A stretch of 64,000 nucleotides of DNA from Mycobacterium sp. PSTR-4-N. GTDB taxonomy: Bacteria > Actinomycetota > Actinomycetes > Mycobacteriales > Mycobacteriaceae. The DNA lies in NCBI RefSeq assembly GCF_022348085.1, contig NZ_JAKRFN010000003.1, positions 186,001-250,000 on the forward strand. The letters are read 5' to 3'. Below the pieces are notes generated by a model. The model worked only from the letters and a program-made list of their open reading frames with translations, searched no databases and was not told the DNA's origin. The position numbers were made by a program, and so were the translations under genes. The first letter of the stretch is position 1, and the number at the start of each line of letters is the position of its first letter. Positions 29,801-40,901 of the stretch are shown one piece after another.

Positions 29801-32605
29801 CTAGCCGCTGTTGCGCAGCGCGGTGGCCAGCCCGCTCATCGTGAGCAGGATGCCCCGCTGGACCAGCTCGTCCTCGTCGCCGGAGCGGTAGCGGCGCAGC
29901 AGTTCGACCTGCAGGTGGTTCAGCGGCTCCAGGTAGGGGAAGCGGTTGAACACCGACCGTGCCAGCGCCGGATTGTCGGCGAGCAGATCGTCGTGACCGG
30001 TGATGAGCTCGTGCATCCTGATGGTGCGGGCGTGCTCGTCGACGATCTTGTCGAACACACGGTGTCGCAGCTCGACGTCGTCGACCAGTTCGGCGTAGCG
30101 CGCCGCCAACCCCAGGTCCGACTTCGCCAGCACCTGCGCCATGTTCGACAGCACCGTCGCGAAGAAGGGCCACCGCCGGTACAGGTCCTGCAGCACCTCC
30201 AGCCGCGCCTCGCTGTCGGGGCCGTCGCCGATGTAGTCCTCGAACGCGGTGCCGGTGCCGTACCAGCCGGGCAGCATGACCCGTGACTGGCTCCAGGCCA
30301 GCACCCACGGAATGGCCCGCAGGTCGGAGATCGACGTGGTGGGCTTGCGCGAGGTCGGCCTGCTCCCGATGTTCAGGGCGCCGATCTCGCTGACCGGCGT
30401 CGAGGCCTTGAAGTAATCGACGAAACCCGGTGTCTCGTGGACCAATTCGGCGTAGGCGCGCTGCGCACGCGCTGCCAGGTCGTCGAGAACGGCGTAGGCC
30501 GGTTCTGCCTCGTCGCCCAGACCTTCGACGTCGAGCAGGGTGGCCTCCAGCGTGGCGGCCAGCAGCGTCTCCAGGTTGCGGTGCGCGAGACGGGGTTCGG
30601 CGTACTTCGCGCCGATCACCTCGCCCTGCTCGGTGATGCGCAGTGACCCGTTCACCGCGCCCGGCGGCTGGGCCAGGATCGCGTCGTAGCTCGGACCCCC
30701 GCCGCGTCCGACGGTGCCACCGCGTCCGTGGAAGAGCCGCAACCGGATTCCTGCGGTGCGCGCCGTCTCCACGAGGTCCAGCTCGGCCCGGTACAGCGCC
30801 CAGTTCGCGGCGAGGTACCCGCCGTCCTTGTTCGAGTCGGAGTAGCCGAGCATCACCTCCTGGCTGTCCCCGCGTGCGGCCACGACGGCCCGGTACAGCG
30901 GAAGGTCCAGGGCAGCCTGCAGGATCGCCGAGCCGCGCTGCAGGTCGTCGATCGTCTCGAACAGCGGCACGATGCCGACCGGCGCATAGGGGTGCTCCCC
31001 CGACGCGTCGAGCAGCCCAGCCTCCTTGAGCAGCAGCGCCGCCTCGAGCATGTCCGACACCGACTGACACATCGAGATGATGTAGTTGGGCACCGCGGCG
31101 GGCCCGAACACGCGCACCGCGCGCGCGGCGGCGATCACGATGTCGAGTTCCTTGCGGGCCAGATCCGACAGCTGTGCACCCGGGCCGATCAGCGGGCGGC
31201 GGGTGGCGAGCTCGGCGGCGAGCAACTCGACCCGCTCGTCCTCGCCCAGCGACGCGTAGTCGGCGTGCACGCCGGCCCAGGCCAGCAGCTCGGCGACCAC
31301 CTCCTCGTGCATGTCGGAGTTCTGCCGCATGTCCAGACCGCTGAGGTGAAAACCGAAGACGCGCACCGCTTCCCGCAGCCGAGCCAGGCGATCATCGGCG
31401 ACCACCGCGCTGCCGTTGGCCCGCAGCGACGCATCGACGATGTCGAGGTCGGCGGACAGCTCGGCGGGCGTGTCATAGGGCGCCATGCCGAGGTCGAGTT
31501 GGTGTTCGGGTTGCCGGTCCAGGATCTGACCGGCGGTGGCGGTCAACCGCGCGTGCACGACGCGCAGCGCGCGCCGGTAGGGCTCGTCGGCGCGGGCCGG
31601 CTCGGTGCACGCATCGGCCAGGGCGGCCAGCTCCTCGCTGACGTGGACCAGCCGGACGGACATCGACAGTTCCTGCTCGAGAGTGCTGAGCTCGGCGAAG
31701 TAGTGCGCGAACGCGGTGTACGCCGCGCTCCCGGTCGCCATCCGCACGATCTCGGCCGTGACGTTCGGGTTGCCGTCGCGGTCACCGCCGATCCAGGACC
31801 CTGGGCGCAGGATCGGCTCGGCCAGCAGGTCCGCGTCGGGCCAGCGGCTCTGCAGCGCCGCGCGCACCTCGGCGTTGACCCGCGGTATGACGTCGAGGAA
31901 CGCCGCCGGGTAATACCGCAGACCTGTCTCGATCTCGTCGGAGATCTTCAAGCGCGACAACCGGATCAGCGCGGTCTGCCACAGCGTGAGGATGTGGCGA
32001 CGCAGCTCGCGCTCGATGTCGCGGCCGTCTTCGGTGTGGGTGAGCCCGCGCAGCCGCATCCGCATCAACTCGGTGATGCGGTGCTGGGTGTCGAACACGG
32101 TGCGGCGCCGCGTCTCGGTGGGGTGCGCCGTGATGACCGGGGCGACCAGCGCGCCCGCGAGCGCGTCCGCCACCTCCGTGCTGTCGAGGTCGGCGTCGTC
32201 GAGCTTGCGGTAGGTCGCGGCAAGGGTGCTGTCCTGCGGGGGTTCCCCGGCCGCCTCGTGCACGGCGCGACGGCGTTCGCGGTGGATGTCCTCGGCGACG
32301 TTGGCCAGCAGCGCGAAATGGGTGAACGCGCGGATCACCGGGATCGCCCGACGGGCGTCGATGCCGTCGAACAGCTGCGCGAGCTCCGAGCGGTCGATCT
32401 CCGAGCGGCGCACCCGGAACGACTCGACCCGGGCCTGCTCGATCAGTCCGAACGTCTCGTCGCCGTTCTGTTCGCGCACGGTGTCGCCGAGGATCGCGCC
32501 GAGCAGGCGGATGTCCTCCCGCATCGGTTCGGTGGCTTCGCGCCCCACCTGCGTGCGCTGGACGGCTCCGATGGGTTCGAGCAGGCTGTCGGTTGTCGGC
32601 GGCAT
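29801..32605 (-). CDS. ppc: Phosphoenolpyruvate carboxylase
   Basis: A 934-residue enzyme starting at ATG 32605, directly behind a GATACT hexamer. Catalytic His161 lies in [12 protein letters not shown]. The PEP and bicarbonate sites are [31 protein letters not shown] and the flexible loop [14 protein letters not shown]. The protein ends ALRNSG, close to the usual QNTG tail. It carboxylates PEP to oxaloacetate to refill the TCA cycle. It is next to glycolytic and pentose phosphate genes, a central carbon neighbourhood. Confidence 0.97.
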   Translation of the reverse strand: MPPTTDSLLEPIGAVQRTQVGREATEPMREDIRLLGAILGDTVREQNGDETFGLIEQARVESFRVRRSEIDRSELAQLFDGIDARRAIPVIRAFTHFALLANVAEDIHRERRRAVHEAAGEPPQDSTLAATYRKLDDADLDSTEVADALAGALVAPVITAHPTETRRRTVFDTQHRITELMRMRLRGLTHTEDGRDIERELRRHILTLWQTALIRLSRLKISDEIETGLRYYPAAFLDVIPRVNAEVRAALQSRWPDADLLAEPILRPGSWIGGDRDGNPNVTAEIVRMATGSAAYTAFAHYFAELSTLEQELSMSVRLVHVSEELAALADACTEPARADEPYRRALRVVHARLTATAGQILDRQPEHQLDLGMAPYDTPAELSADLDIVDASLRANGSAVVADDRLARLREAVRVFGFHLSGLDMRQNSDMHEEVVAELLAWAGVHADYASLGEDERVELLAAELATRRPLIGPGAQLSDLARKELDIVIAAARAVRVFGPAAVPNYIISMCQSVSDMLEAALLLKEAGLLDASGEHPYAPVGIVPLFETIDDLQRGSAILQAALDLPLYRAVVAARGDSQEVMLGYSDSNKDGGYLAANWALYRAELDLVETARTAGIRLRLFHGRGGTVGRGGGPSYDAILAQPPGAVNGSLRITEQGEVIGAKYAEPRLAHRNLETLLAATLEATLLDVEGLGDEAEPAYAVLDDLAARAQRAYAELVHETPGFVDYFKASTPVSEIGALNIGSRPTSRKPTTSISDLRAIPWVLAWSQSRVMLPGWYGTGTAFEDYIGDGPDSEARLEVLQDLYRRWPFFATVLSNMAQVLAKSDLGLAARYAELVDDVELRHRVFDKIVDEHARTIRMHELITGHDDLLADNPALARSVFNRFPYLEPLNHLQVELLRRYRSGDEDELVQRGILLTMSGLATALRNSG

Positions 32606-32612
32606 GGTGCCC

Positions 32613-32618
32613 AGTATC
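32613..32618 (-). promoter_or_regulatory. -10-like hexamer for leaderless ppc transcript
   Basis: On the minus strand this reads GATACT, seven bases before the ppc ATG at 32605. Confidence 0.5.
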
Positions 32619-32653
32619 GACGCAGCCAGAAGGGGACGCACGGCGAGCCACGG

Positions 32654-32659
32654 TAGCGT
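32654..32659 (+). promoter_or_regulatory. -10 element for leaderless FAD oxidoreductase transcript
   Basis: TAGCGT fits TANNNT and is six bases before ATG 32666. Together with the ppc box it fills the 60-base divergent region. Confidence 0.5.
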
Positions 32660-32665
32660 GGCCGG

Positions 32666-33910
32666 ATGAGCGTCACCGAAGCTGAGGTCCTGGTGGTCGG
32701 CGCCGGTCTGGCCGGGTTGCGGTGCGCATCGATGCTGGCCGACGCGGGGCGTGAGGTGCAGCTGTGGGAGGCCGCCGACGACGTGGGCGGCCGCATCCGA
32801 ACCGATGTCGTCGACGGATTCCGCTGCGACCGCGGTTTCCAGGTGCTCAATCCCGCCTATCCGGAACTGGACCGCTGCATCGACCTCGCGGCGCTGCAGC
32901 TGCAACCGTTCGGCGCGGGGGTGGGGGTGCGCCGGCAGCGCGGCGACGTCGTGCTGGCGCACCCGCTGCGGGCGCCGTCGCGCGTACCGGCGATGCTGGC
33001 GCGCCGAGCGGTCTCCCCCAAGGACGTGCTGGCGGTGGCGCGCTGGGCCCATGACGCACTGCGGCCGGGGCATCTCAAGCGAGGCGGCGACACCTCGCTC
33101 TCGGCGGCGCTGGACCGCAGCGGCGTCTCCGGTGAGCTGCGCCGCGTGATCGACACGTTCCTGTCCGGGGTCGTGCTCGACGATTCGGGGGACACGTCGA
33201 ACGCGTTCGCGCTGCTGCTGGTGCGCACGTTCGCGCTCGGCGTGCCGTCGCTGCCGGCAGAGGGCATGGCGGCGCTTCCCCGCCAGCTCGCAGCACCGCT
33301 CGGCGATCGTGTGGTCCTGCACCGCCGGGTCGTCGAGATCACGCGGGCGGGCGCCGGGTGGCTGGTGCGCGCCGAGGACGGAAGCACGGTGGACGCGCGA
33401 GAGGTGGTGGTCGCGACGGACGCGCCCCGGGCCGCGCAGTGGATCGACGGCACCCCCGCCGGGATGCACGGCGTCGTCACCGACTGGTGGGCCACCGATC
33501 AGCCGTGGCACGGTCCGCCCATGCTGTGGGTGGACGGCAGGCCGGGAGCGACGGGACCGGTGGTGAACACCGCCGTCATCAGCGCCGCAGCACCCAGCTA
33601 TGCGCCGCCGGGGCGGCACCTGGTCGCCGCGTCAGCGCTGCTGGGGCCGCGACATCCCGAGCCCCGTGAAGAGCAGATGCGCGCGCATGCGGCGACGATC
33701 CTCGGGGTGACCGGGACGGATTGGCAGCCGGTGATCCGGCACGTGGTGCGCGACGCACTGCCGCCCCAGCTGCCGCCACTGGTGGTGCGCAAACCGGTAC
33801 GCGACCCGTCGGGCCTGTGGGTGTGCGGCGACCACCGCGACACGGCCTCGATTCAGGGAGCGCTGGTCAGCGGGCGGCGAGCCGCCGAGGCGGTGCTCAG
33901 CTGTACTTGA
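32666..33910 (+). CDS. FAD-dependent oxidoreductase (amine oxidase / phytoene desaturase-like)
   Basis: A 414-residue flavoprotein starting at ATG 32666. The N-terminal dinucleotide loop is [19 protein letters not shown], followed by the GG-doublet region [14 protein letters not shown] and the [17 protein letters not shown] block that occurs in the NAD(P)-binding_8 amine oxidase group. The C terminus has a second FAD contact, [24 protein letters not shown] (partly cited). No signal peptide is present. The substrate is unknown; isoprenoids, polyamines or amino acids are possible. The 3' end overlaps secG by 14 bases. Confidence 0.82.
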   Translation: MSVTEAEVLVVGAGLAGLRCASMLADAGREVQLWEAADDVGGRIRTDVVDGFRCDRGFQVLNPAYPELDRCIDLAALQLQPFGAGVGVRRQRGDVVLAHPLRAPSRVPAMLARRAVSPKDVLAVARWAHDALRPGHLKRGGDTSLSAALDRSGVSGELRRVIDTFLSGVVLDDSGDTSNAFALLLVRTFALGVPSLPAEGMAALPRQLAAPLGDRVVLHRRVVEITRAGAGWLVRAEDGSTVDAREVVVATDAPRAAQWIDGTPAGMHGVVTDWWATDQPWHGPPMLWVDGRPGATGPVVNTAVISAAAPSYAPPGRHLVAASALLGPRHPEPREEQMRAHAATILGVTGTDWQPVIRHVVRDALPPQLPPLVVRKPVRDPSGLWVCGDHRDTASIQGALVSGRRAAEAVLSCT

Positions 33911-34130
33911 TCTGCAGCGCCATGCCGATGATCGAGACCACCCAGATGCCGGTGATGAACAGCGTCAACCGGTCCAGGTTCTTCTCGACCACGGTGGAGC
34001 CCGAGAGGCTGGATTGGACGCCGCCACCGAAGAGGCTGGACAGACCGCCACCCTTGGCACGGTGCAGCAGAACCAAGAGCACGACCAGCACGCTGGTCAC
34101 GACCAGGATGATCTGCAGGGCCAATTCCAT
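33897..34130 (-). CDS. secG: Preprotein translocase subunit SecG
   Basis: A 77-residue membrane protein starting at ATG 34130. It has two hydrophobic helices (residues about 3-22 and 55-75) flanking a GGGLSSLFGGGVQSSL segment, the SecG signature. It is part of the SecYEG export channel. Its place downstream of gap-pgk-tpiA is conserved in actinobacteria (Rv1440). A TAGTCT hexamer seven bases upstream suggests its own leaderless transcript. Confidence 0.94.
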   Translation of the reverse strand: MELALQIILVVTSVLVVLLVLLHRAKGGGLSSLFGGGVQSSLSGSTVVEKNLDRLTLFITGIWVVSIIGMALQIKYS

Positions 34131-34137
34131 GGCCGCC

Positions 34138-34143
34138 AGACTA
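34138..34143 (-). promoter_or_regulatory. -10 element for leaderless secG transcript
   Basis: Reads TAGTCT on the minus strand, seven bases before ATG 34130, fitting TANNNT. Confidence 0.5.
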
Positions 34144-34254
34144 CAGGGCGCTGATCACCGGCAGCCAATCACGCCCCGGTCGCGCCGAGATCGGCGAAAA
34201 GGCGTGCCCGTCTCGAAAATCTACGCCCGAACATCGGTTTGGGCGTCGTTCAGG

Positions 34255-35040
34255 TCAGGGCAGCGGGCCGCCCGCGGCGATCGCCGACAGCGTGGCGAAC
34301 TGCTCGCCGTCCAGTGAGGCCCCGCCGACCAGCGCACCGTCCACATCGCCCTGCCCGATGAGCTCGCCGATGTTCTTGGCGTTCACCGAGCCGCCGTAGA
34401 GCACGCGCACCCCCGCCGCGATCTCCGCAGACGCGAGCTCCCCCAGTTCCTTGCGGATGGCGGCACACACCTCCTGCGCGTCGGCGGCGCTCGCGACCCG
34501 GCCGGTACCGATCGCCCACACCGGCTCGTAGGCGATGACGGTCTTGCTGATCTGCTCGGCGGACAGCCCGGCCAGTGAACCGCGCAGCGACGTCACGTTG
34601 AACTCGACGTGGTCGCCCGCCTCACGCACCTCGAGCGGCTCACCGATGCAGACGATCGGGGTCAGCCCGTGCCTGAGTGCGGCCGCGGCCTTGGCGGCCA
34701 CCAGCGCGTCGTCCTCGTGGTGATAGGTGCGGCGCTCCGAGTGTCCGACGACGGCGAAGGTGCACCCCAGCTTGGCCAGGAACGCACCGCTGATCTCACC
34801 GGTGTAGGCGCCCGAGTCGTGCTGCGAGACGTCTTGGGCCCCATAGGTGAGCCGCAGCTTGTCGCCGTCGACGAGCGTCTGCACGCTGCGCAGGTCCGTG
34901 AACGGCGGGATCACCGTCACGTCGACCCGGTCGAAGTACTTGTCCGGCAACGAGAATGCGATCTTCTGCACCAGCGCGATCGCCTCGAAGTGGTTCAGGT
35001 TCATCTTCCAGTTGCCGGCGATCAGCGGCTTACGGGACAC
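34255..35040 (-). CDS. tpiA: Triosephosphate isomerase
   Basis: A 261-residue enzyme starting at GTG 35040, with AGGAG seven bases upstream. Catalytic residues are Lys12 in NWKMN, His100 in VVGHSERR and Glu172 in [11 protein letters not shown]. It interconverts dihydroxyacetone phosphate and glyceraldehyde 3-phosphate. It follows pgk by 20 bases in the gap-pgk-tpiA operon. Confidence 0.97.
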   Translation of the reverse strand: MSRKPLIAGNWKMNLNHFEAIALVQKIAFSLPDKYFDRVDVTVIPPFTDLRSVQTLVDGDKLRLTYGAQDVSQHDSGAYTGEISGAFLAKLGCTFAVVGHSERRTYHHEDDALVAAKAAAALRHGLTPIVCIGEPLEVREAGDHVEFNVTSLRGSLAGLSAEQISKTVIAYEPVWAIGTGRVASAADAQEVCAAIRKELGELASAEIAAGVRVLYGGSVNAKNIGELIGQGDVDGALVGGASLDGEQFATLSAIAAGGPLP

Positions 35041-35060
35041 GTGCGTCTCCTAATCAAGTA

Positions 35061-36269
35061 CTACTGAAGAACTTCGATACCGGGCAGTTGTTTGCCCTCA
35101 AGGTATTCCAGCGACGCACCGCCACCGGTGGAAATGTGCGAGAAACCGTCCTCGGGCAGGCCGAGTTGGCGCACCGCGGCCGCCGAGTCACCGCCGCCGA
35201 CGACGCTGAACGCGCCCTTGCCGGTCGCCCCGATGATGGCCTCGGCCACACCCTTGGTGCCGGCGGCGAACGCCGGGAACTCGAACACACCCATCGGGCC
35301 GTTCCAGAAGATCGTCTTGGCGTTCGACAGCAGCGCCGCGAACCGCTTCACCGACTCCGGTCCGATGTCCAGGCCCATCTTGGCGTCGGGGATCGCGTCG
35401 GCCGCCACCGTCTCCGCCGGCGAATCGGCTGCGAACTTCTCAGCGACGACGATGTCGACCGGCAGGTGCAGCACGTCGCCGTAATCGTCGAGCAGCTTTC
35501 GGCACGTGTCGATCATGGACTCTTCTAGCAGCGAGCTACCGACCGAAAGCCCCTGCGCGGCAAGGAAAGTGAAGCACATGCCACCGCCGATGATCAGGCT
35601 GTCGGCCTTGGTGGCGAGGTTCTCGATCACGGCGAGCTTGTCCGAGACCTTCGACCCGCCCAGCACCACGGCGTAGGGCCGCTGCGTCGATTCGGTGAGC
35701 TGGGCGAGCACCTTGACCTCGGTGTCGACCAGCGTGCCCGCGTAATGGGGCAGCAGCGTCGCGACGTCGTACACCGACGCCTGCTTGCGGTGCACCACAC
35801 CGAAGCCGTCGGAAACGAAAGCACCATCCTCGCCGACGAGCTCGACGAGCGCCTTGGCCAACGCCAGCCGCTCGGCGTCGTCCTTGCTGGTCTCCCGCGG
35901 ATCGAAGCGGATGTTCTCGAGCAGCAGGATGTCGCCGTCGGTCAGACCCTCGGCGCGGGCCAGGGCGTCGCTACCGACCACGTCACCGGCGAGCTGGACG
36001 TGCCGACCGAGCTTGTCGGCCAGCGCCGCGGCCACCGGCTTCAGCGAGAACTTCGGGTCGGGTTCACCTTTGGGCCGGCCCAGGTGCGCGGTCACGACGA
36101 CCTTGGCGCCCGCGTCGCTGAGTGCCTTCAATGTCGGCACGGACGCGATGATCCGGCCCGGATCGGTGATGGTGTCGCCGTCGAGGGGGACGTTCAGGTC
36201 GGAGCGCACGAGCACGCCCCGCCCCGAAACTCCCTCTGCGAGCAGGTCTTCGAGGGATTTGATCGCCAT
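35061..36269 (-). CDS. pgk: Phosphoglycerate kinase
   Basis: A 402-residue kinase starting at ATG 36269, four bases after the gap stop. The N-terminal signature is [12 protein letters not shown], and the nucleotide-binding C domain has [15 protein letters not shown]. It transfers the acyl phosphate of 1,3-bisphosphoglycerate to ADP in glycolysis, or runs in reverse in gluconeogenesis. Confidence 0.97.
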   Translation of the reverse strand: MAIKSLEDLLAEGVSGRGVLVRSDLNVPLDGDTITDPGRIIASVPTLKALSDAGAKVVVTAHLGRPKGEPDPKFSLKPVAAALADKLGRHVQLAGDVVGSDALARAEGLTDGDILLLENIRFDPRETSKDDAERLALAKALVELVGEDGAFVSDGFGVVHRKQASVYDVATLLPHYAGTLVDTEVKVLAQLTESTQRPYAVVLGGSKVSDKLAVIENLATKADSLIIGGGMCFTFLAAQGLSVGSSLLEESMIDTCRKLLDDYGDVLHLPVDIVVAEKFAADSPAETVAADAIPDAKMGLDIGPESVKRFAALLSNAKTIFWNGPMGVFEFPAFAAGTKGVAEAIIGATGKGAFSVVGGGDSAAAVRQLGLPEDGFSHISTGGGASLEYLEGKQLPGIEVLQ

Positions 36270-36273
36270 CGGG

Positions 36274-37305
<1,032 letters not shown>

Positions 37306-37352
37306 CTACTCGGTTCGTTGAACTTCTCGCAGTCGTTGAAACACTCGCAGCC

Positions 37353-37358
37353 AGCCTA
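37353..37358 (-). promoter_or_regulatory. Possible -10 element of the gap operon
   Basis: TAGGCT on the minus strand, about 57 bases before the gap start codon, gives a leader of about 50 bases with an SD site. The flank CACTAGG resembles that of the tkt candidate. No clear -35. Confidence 0.35.
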
Positions 37359-37400
37359 GTGCGTGGCGTTGTGCATGCGCGCGGTTGCCCCGGGACTGCT

Positions 37401-38003
37401 CTAGTGCACCGCCGCGGCCTGGTCGACGAAGGGATTGCCGAGCCACTTCCGGCGCAGCCGCTGCAGCGTGCCGTCCTCCTCCAGCTCTGCCTGCCCCACC
37501 TGCAGACGCGCCAGCAGCGCGGTGTCCTCCCCCGCCACCGCGATCGCGATCTCGTCGACCGACAGCCCCCGCGCCACCACCTCGACGTCGGGCACGTCAC
37601 GGACCAGTTCACCGAGGACCGGCGCGAGGTCGATCAGCGCGTCACAGGCGCCCGAGGCCAGGTCGGCGACCGCGGCGACGAGCCCGCCGCGGTCACAGCG
37701 GCGCACCGTCAGCCCGTCGAGGTCGGCCGCCGAGTGCACGTGCGGCAGGCGGCGGGTGTTCACCGCGAGCCCGTCGCCGGTGATCACGTACGGGGGCAGG
37801 AAGGCCAGACCCTCGCTGCCGGTCGTCAGCCCGCCGAGGATGCAGTCGAACTCCCCCGCAGCGGCGACGCTCTCGACGGGCGTGGTGACGACGTCGTCGC
37901 CGAGGCGCTCGCCCAACGCGGAGATCAGGTCGACGTCCAGACCGCCGTCCTCGGCAGTGAAGGGTGGGTACGGCCCGACCAGCCCCGCCCGCAATGTGCC
38001 CAT
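37401..38003 (-). CDS. Solute-binding-like protein (SBP type 3 fold) without signal peptide
   Basis: A 200-residue protein starting at ATG 38003. The opening LRAGLVGPYPPFTAEDGGLDVDLISALGERLG (cited here only as a landmark of its fold: GxxPPF followed by an acidic DVDL segment) resembles amino-acid-binding proteins, as do DCILGGLTTG and the late VGQAELEEDGTLQRLRRKWL. However, the protein starts directly in the first strand, with no signal peptide or lipobox, and no permease or ATPase is adjacent. It may be a cytosolic ligand sensor or a degenerate binding protein. It is divergent from the ThrE exporter. Confidence 0.72.
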   Translation of the reverse strand: MGTLRAGLVGPYPPFTAEDGGLDVDLISALGERLGDDVVTTPVESVAAAGEFDCILGGLTTGSEGLAFLPPYVITGDGLAVNTRRLPHVHSAADLDGLTVRRCDRGGLVAAVADLASGACDALIDLAPVLGELVRDVPDVEVVARGLSVDEIAIAVAGEDTALLARLQVGQAELEEDGTLQRLRRKWLGNPFVDQAAAVH

Positions 38004-38022
38004 GACCCCACCGTAAGGGGTT

Positions 38023-38028
38023 TACTGT
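38023..38028 (+). promoter_or_regulatory. -10 element for thrE-like gene
   Basis: TACTGT fits TANNNT and lies seven bases before GTG 38036. If used, it makes the transcript leaderless and excludes the GTG at 38027 as start. Confidence 0.4.
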
Positions 38029-38035
38029 GCGCCCG

Positions 38036-39280
38036 GTGGGAGACGAATCGACAGACATGCGGGCGAGCCCGACGCTGTTCCTCACCCGTCTGGGCGCGGC
38101 GATGATCGCCGCCGGATATCCGATCGGGACCGTGCGCACGACGCTGGCCACCTGCGCCGGCAGCTACGGCGTCACGGGCGAGATGCTGGTGCTGCCCAAC
38201 CACATCCAGTTGAGCGGCGGCGACTCGCTGGAGATGAAAAGCGCCGAGGTCGAGGTGCGCTTCGACCAGACCTTTCCGCTGGCCACCCTGGTCGGGCAGG
38301 CCCGTCGCGGCGAGATCAGCCCGGTTGACGGCCTCGCCGAGCTGGCCCGCATCGACGCGATGGACGCCCGCTTCGGCTCGTGGGCATTCGTGCTCGGCTA
38401 CACGCTGCAGAGCGCAGCGTTCGCCCTCATCCTGCAGCCCAACCTGGTGGCACTCGGCGCGGCCACGCTGTTCGGGTTCGGTGTCGGGGTGGCCGGCGTG
38501 CTGGCCCGCCGCAGCGAACCGCTGACCCAGCTCCTTCCCGTGCTCGCGGCGTTCACCGTCGCGCTGTGCTCGTTCAGCCTGGGCCGCCTGCTGCATCTGG
38601 GCGAGGGCAGCCTGAGGGCACTGGCCCCGGCACTGGTGATGTTCCTGCCCGGCACCGCGATCACGCTGGCGGTCATCGAGCTCAGCACCCGCGACATGAT
38701 CTCGGGCTCGGCCCGTTTGATCGCCGGCGCAATGCGGTTGGCGCAGTTGGCTTTCGGCATCCTCATCGCCGCCCAGCTGGTCGGTCTCACCGCGAGCGAA
38801 CTCAGCGTGGCGGTGGTGGACCGGTTCGGGCCGTGGGCGCCGTGGGTGGGCTGCGCGCTCTACGCCGTCGGCCTCTTCCTGTACCACGGCCCGCCGACCC
38901 GCTTCATGGGCTGGATGCTGGTGATCCTGTTCGTCTCCTACGCCGGTCAGCTCGCCGGCAACGCGACGCTGGGGAGTTACGCCAGTGGTTTCGGCGGCGG
39001 ACTGGCGCTGGCGCTGTGCGCGCTGTTCGTGGCGCGCCGGCCGAACACCCCGTCGGCCGCCACGCTGCTGCTGCCCGGGTTCTGGCTGCTCGTGCCCGGC
39101 TCGCTGGGGTTCATCGGCGTCACGGAGTTGATCGGCAACGACAGCTCCGACGCCGTCGGGGTCACGGTGATCTCGATGATCTCGATCGCCCTCGGCATCC
39201 AGGCAGGGCTGCTGGTGTGGAGTGCGTGTCGGCAGTTGCCTGCCGCGCTCGGGCGCGGAGCGCGATACTGCCGTCCATGA
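38036..39280 (+). CDS. ThrE family threonine/serine exporter
   Basis: About 414 residues. GTG 38036 follows a TACTGT hexamer; GTG 38027 with AGGGG upstream is an alternative. The N-terminal soluble part (DUF1212) contains YPIGTVRTTLATCAGSYGV and NHIQLSGGDSLEM, and about ten transmembrane helices follow, including the ThrE_2-like C-terminal set ending in LLLPGFWLLVPGSLGFIG. The family exports threonine, serine or related small molecules by proton exchange. Its stop overlaps the next gene as ATGA. Confidence 0.85.
   Translation: MGDESTDMRASPTLFLTRLGAAMIAAGYPIGTVRTTLATCAGSYGVTGEMLVLPNHIQLSGGDSLEMKSAEVEVRFDQTFPLATLVGQARRGEISPVDGLAELARIDAMDARFGSWAFVLGYTLQSAAFALILQPNLVALGAATLFGFGVGVAGVLARRSEPLTQLLPVLAAFTVALCSFSLGRLLHLGEGSLRALAPALVMFLPGTAITLAVIELSTRDMISGSARLIAGAMRLAQLAFGILIAAQLVGLTASELSVAVVDRFGPWAPWVGCALYAVGLFLYHGPPTRFMGWMLVILFVSYAGQLAGNATLGSYASGFGGGLALALCALFVARRPNTPSAATLLLPGFWLLVPGSLGFIGVTELIGNDSSDAVGVTVISMISIALGIQAGLLVWSACRQLPAALGRGARYCRP
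39264..39269 (+). promoter_or_regulatory. -10-like hexamer inside the 3' end of the ThrE-like gene
   Basis: GATACT seven bases before ATG 39277, identical in sequence and spacing to those before ppc and the DJ-1-like gene. It would give the downstream gene a separate leaderless transcript. Confidence 0.4.
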
Positions 39281-39921
39281 CCGATTGGGTGATCCCGGCG
39301 ATCACCGCCTCAGCCAGCCTGCTCGGCACCATGGTGGGCGGGATCGCGACGTACTGGACGGCGAAGAAGACGCACGAGCGCCAGAGCGTGGTCGACGAGG
39401 AACGGCAACGGTTCGACCTGTTGCGGGATACGACTATCCGTTTCATCGCCGCGATGACGGAGATCTCGGTGGCCAGTACCGGGCTCACACAGCTGTCCGC
39501 GGAGTGGGCGGAGATGACCAAGAAGCTGGCCCGCACCACCGACCGCGAGGAATTCCTGGCGCTGGCGCGCGAGTCCGACCCGTCGATCCCCGAGAGCATG
39601 GATCGGCTGGCCGTGCTGTTCCGGGTGGTGCGCGCCACCGGGGTGCTCGAGGACGACGTCAAGCGCGCCATCACGCTGCTGACCGAACTGCGCCTGGTCG
39701 CGCCGAGCGACATCGCCGACAGTGCGCAGCGCGTCATCTACACCGCGTTCGCCCAGGAGATCACCAGTGCCCTGTCCCTGGAGCAGCGCAACGCGGCCAC
39801 CGACGCGTTCAACTCCTCGATCAACGACTTCGTCAACCGGGTGCGCCACTACATGCACGTCGAGGACCACGAGTTCGACGCGATCGACCGGGACACGCTC
39901 GAGCACCTGCTCGAACGCTAG
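39277..39921 (+). CDS. Unknown membrane-anchored helical protein
   Basis: A 214-residue protein starting at ATG 39277, overlapping the ThrE-like stop. Residues about 4-27 form one hydrophobic helix (VIPAITASASLLGTMVGGIA), after which a charged, largely helical domain begins with TAKKTHERQSVVDEERQRFDLL. No catalytic motif is recognisable. The N-in anchor plus cytosolic helical domain is common in uncharacterised mycobacterial proteins. Operon structure links it to the exporter. It ends two bases before the whiA stop. Confidence 0.75.
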   Translation: MTDWVIPAITASASLLGTMVGGIATYWTAKKTHERQSVVDEERQRFDLLRDTTIRFIAAMTEISVASTGLTQLSAEWAEMTKKLARTTDREEFLALARESDPSIPESMDRLAVLFRVVRATGVLEDDVKRAITLLTELRLVAPSDIADSAQRVIYTAFAQEITSALSLEQRNAATDAFNSSINDFVNRVRHYMHVEDHEFDAIDRDTLEHLLER

Positions 39922-39923
39922 AT

Positions 39924-40901
39924 TCAGGCGTCCTCGAGCAGATCCGGCGTCACCGCCGACTCGGTGTCGGGGATGCCGTCGATCTTGGCCTTGCGGTCGG
40001 CCATCGACAGCAGTCGCCGAATACGTCCTGCCACAGCATCTTTGGTCATCGGCGGGTCGGCGAGCCGGCCCAGCTCCTCCAACGACGCCTGCCGGTGCGC
40101 GACACGCAGGCTGCCCGCGGCGGCCAGATGGTCGGGCACCGTGTCGCCCAGGATCTCCAGTGCCCGCTCGACCCGTGCGGCCGCGGCCACGGCAGCGCGG
40201 GCGGACCGGCGCAGGTTCGCGTCGTCGAAGTTGGCGAGCCGGTTGGCCGTCGCACGCACCTCGCGCCGCATCCGGCGCTCCTCCCAGGTCAGCCGCGTGT
40301 CCTGGGCACCCATGCGGGTCAGCAGCGCGCCGATGGCCTCGCCGTCGCGGACCACCACCCGGTCGGCGCCGCGCACCTCGCGCGCCTTGGCGCTCACACC
40401 CAGCCGGCGGGCGGCACCGACGAGCGCCAGTGCAGCTTCCGGGCCCGGGCAACTCACCTCCAGCGCCGAGGATCGGCCCGGTTCGGTCAGCGACCCGTGC
40501 GCGAGAAACGCTCCCCGCCAAGCGGCTTCCGCGTCGGCCACGCTGCCGCCGACCACCTGCGCGGGCAGGCCGCGCACCGGACGGCCACGCAGATCCAGCA
40601 GCCCGGTCTGGCGCGCCAGCGCCTCGCCGTCCTTGGCCACCCGCACCACGTAGCGGGTGCTCTTGCGGATACCGCTGGCCGAGAGCACGTGCACGACGGC
40701 GTGGTAGCCGTACAGGTCGTAGATGTCCTTGCGCAGCCGGCGCGCGATGATGCCGAGGTCCACCTCGGCCTCGACGACAACCCGCCCCGACACGATGTGC
40801 AAGCCGCCGGCGAACCGCAACAGCGCGGCCACCTCGGCGCGGCGAGCGCTGACCGAATTCACCACGAGCCTGCTGAGCTCGTCTTTGACCTCGGCTGTCA
40901 T
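39924..40901 (-). CDS. whiA: Sporulation/cell-division regulator WhiA
   Basis: A 325-residue DNA-binding protein. ATG 40901 is chosen because it overlaps the yvcK stop as ATGA; GTG 40907 adds two residues. The N-terminal domain is homing-endonuclease (LAGLIDADG) like but lacks catalytic acids. The C-terminal helix-turn-helix is in [30 protein letters not shown] (partial landmark). WhiA regulates septation genes in actinobacteria. It is the last gene of the conserved uvrC-rapZ-yvcK-whiA operon (Rv1420-Rv1423). Confidence 0.95.
   Translation of the reverse strand: MTAEVKDELSRLVVNSVSARRAEVAALLRFAGGLHIVSGRVVVEAEVDLGIIARRLRKDIYDLYGYHAVVHVLSASGIRKSTRYVVRVAKDGEALARQTGLLDLRGRPVRGLPAQVVGGSVADAEAAWRGAFLAHGSLTEPGRSSALEVSCPGPEAALALVGAARRLGVSAKAREVRGADRVVVRDGEAIGALLTRMGAQDTRLTWEERRMRREVRATANRLANFDDANLRRSARAAVAAAARVERALEILGDTVPDHLAAAGSLRVAHRQASLEELGRLADPPMTKDAVAGRIRRLLSMADRKAKIDGIPDTESAVTPDLLEDA

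Noticed and set aside
30728-32656. A 642-codon frame on the plus strand over ppc
   Set aside because: Opposite strand shadow of an unambiguous ppc gene.
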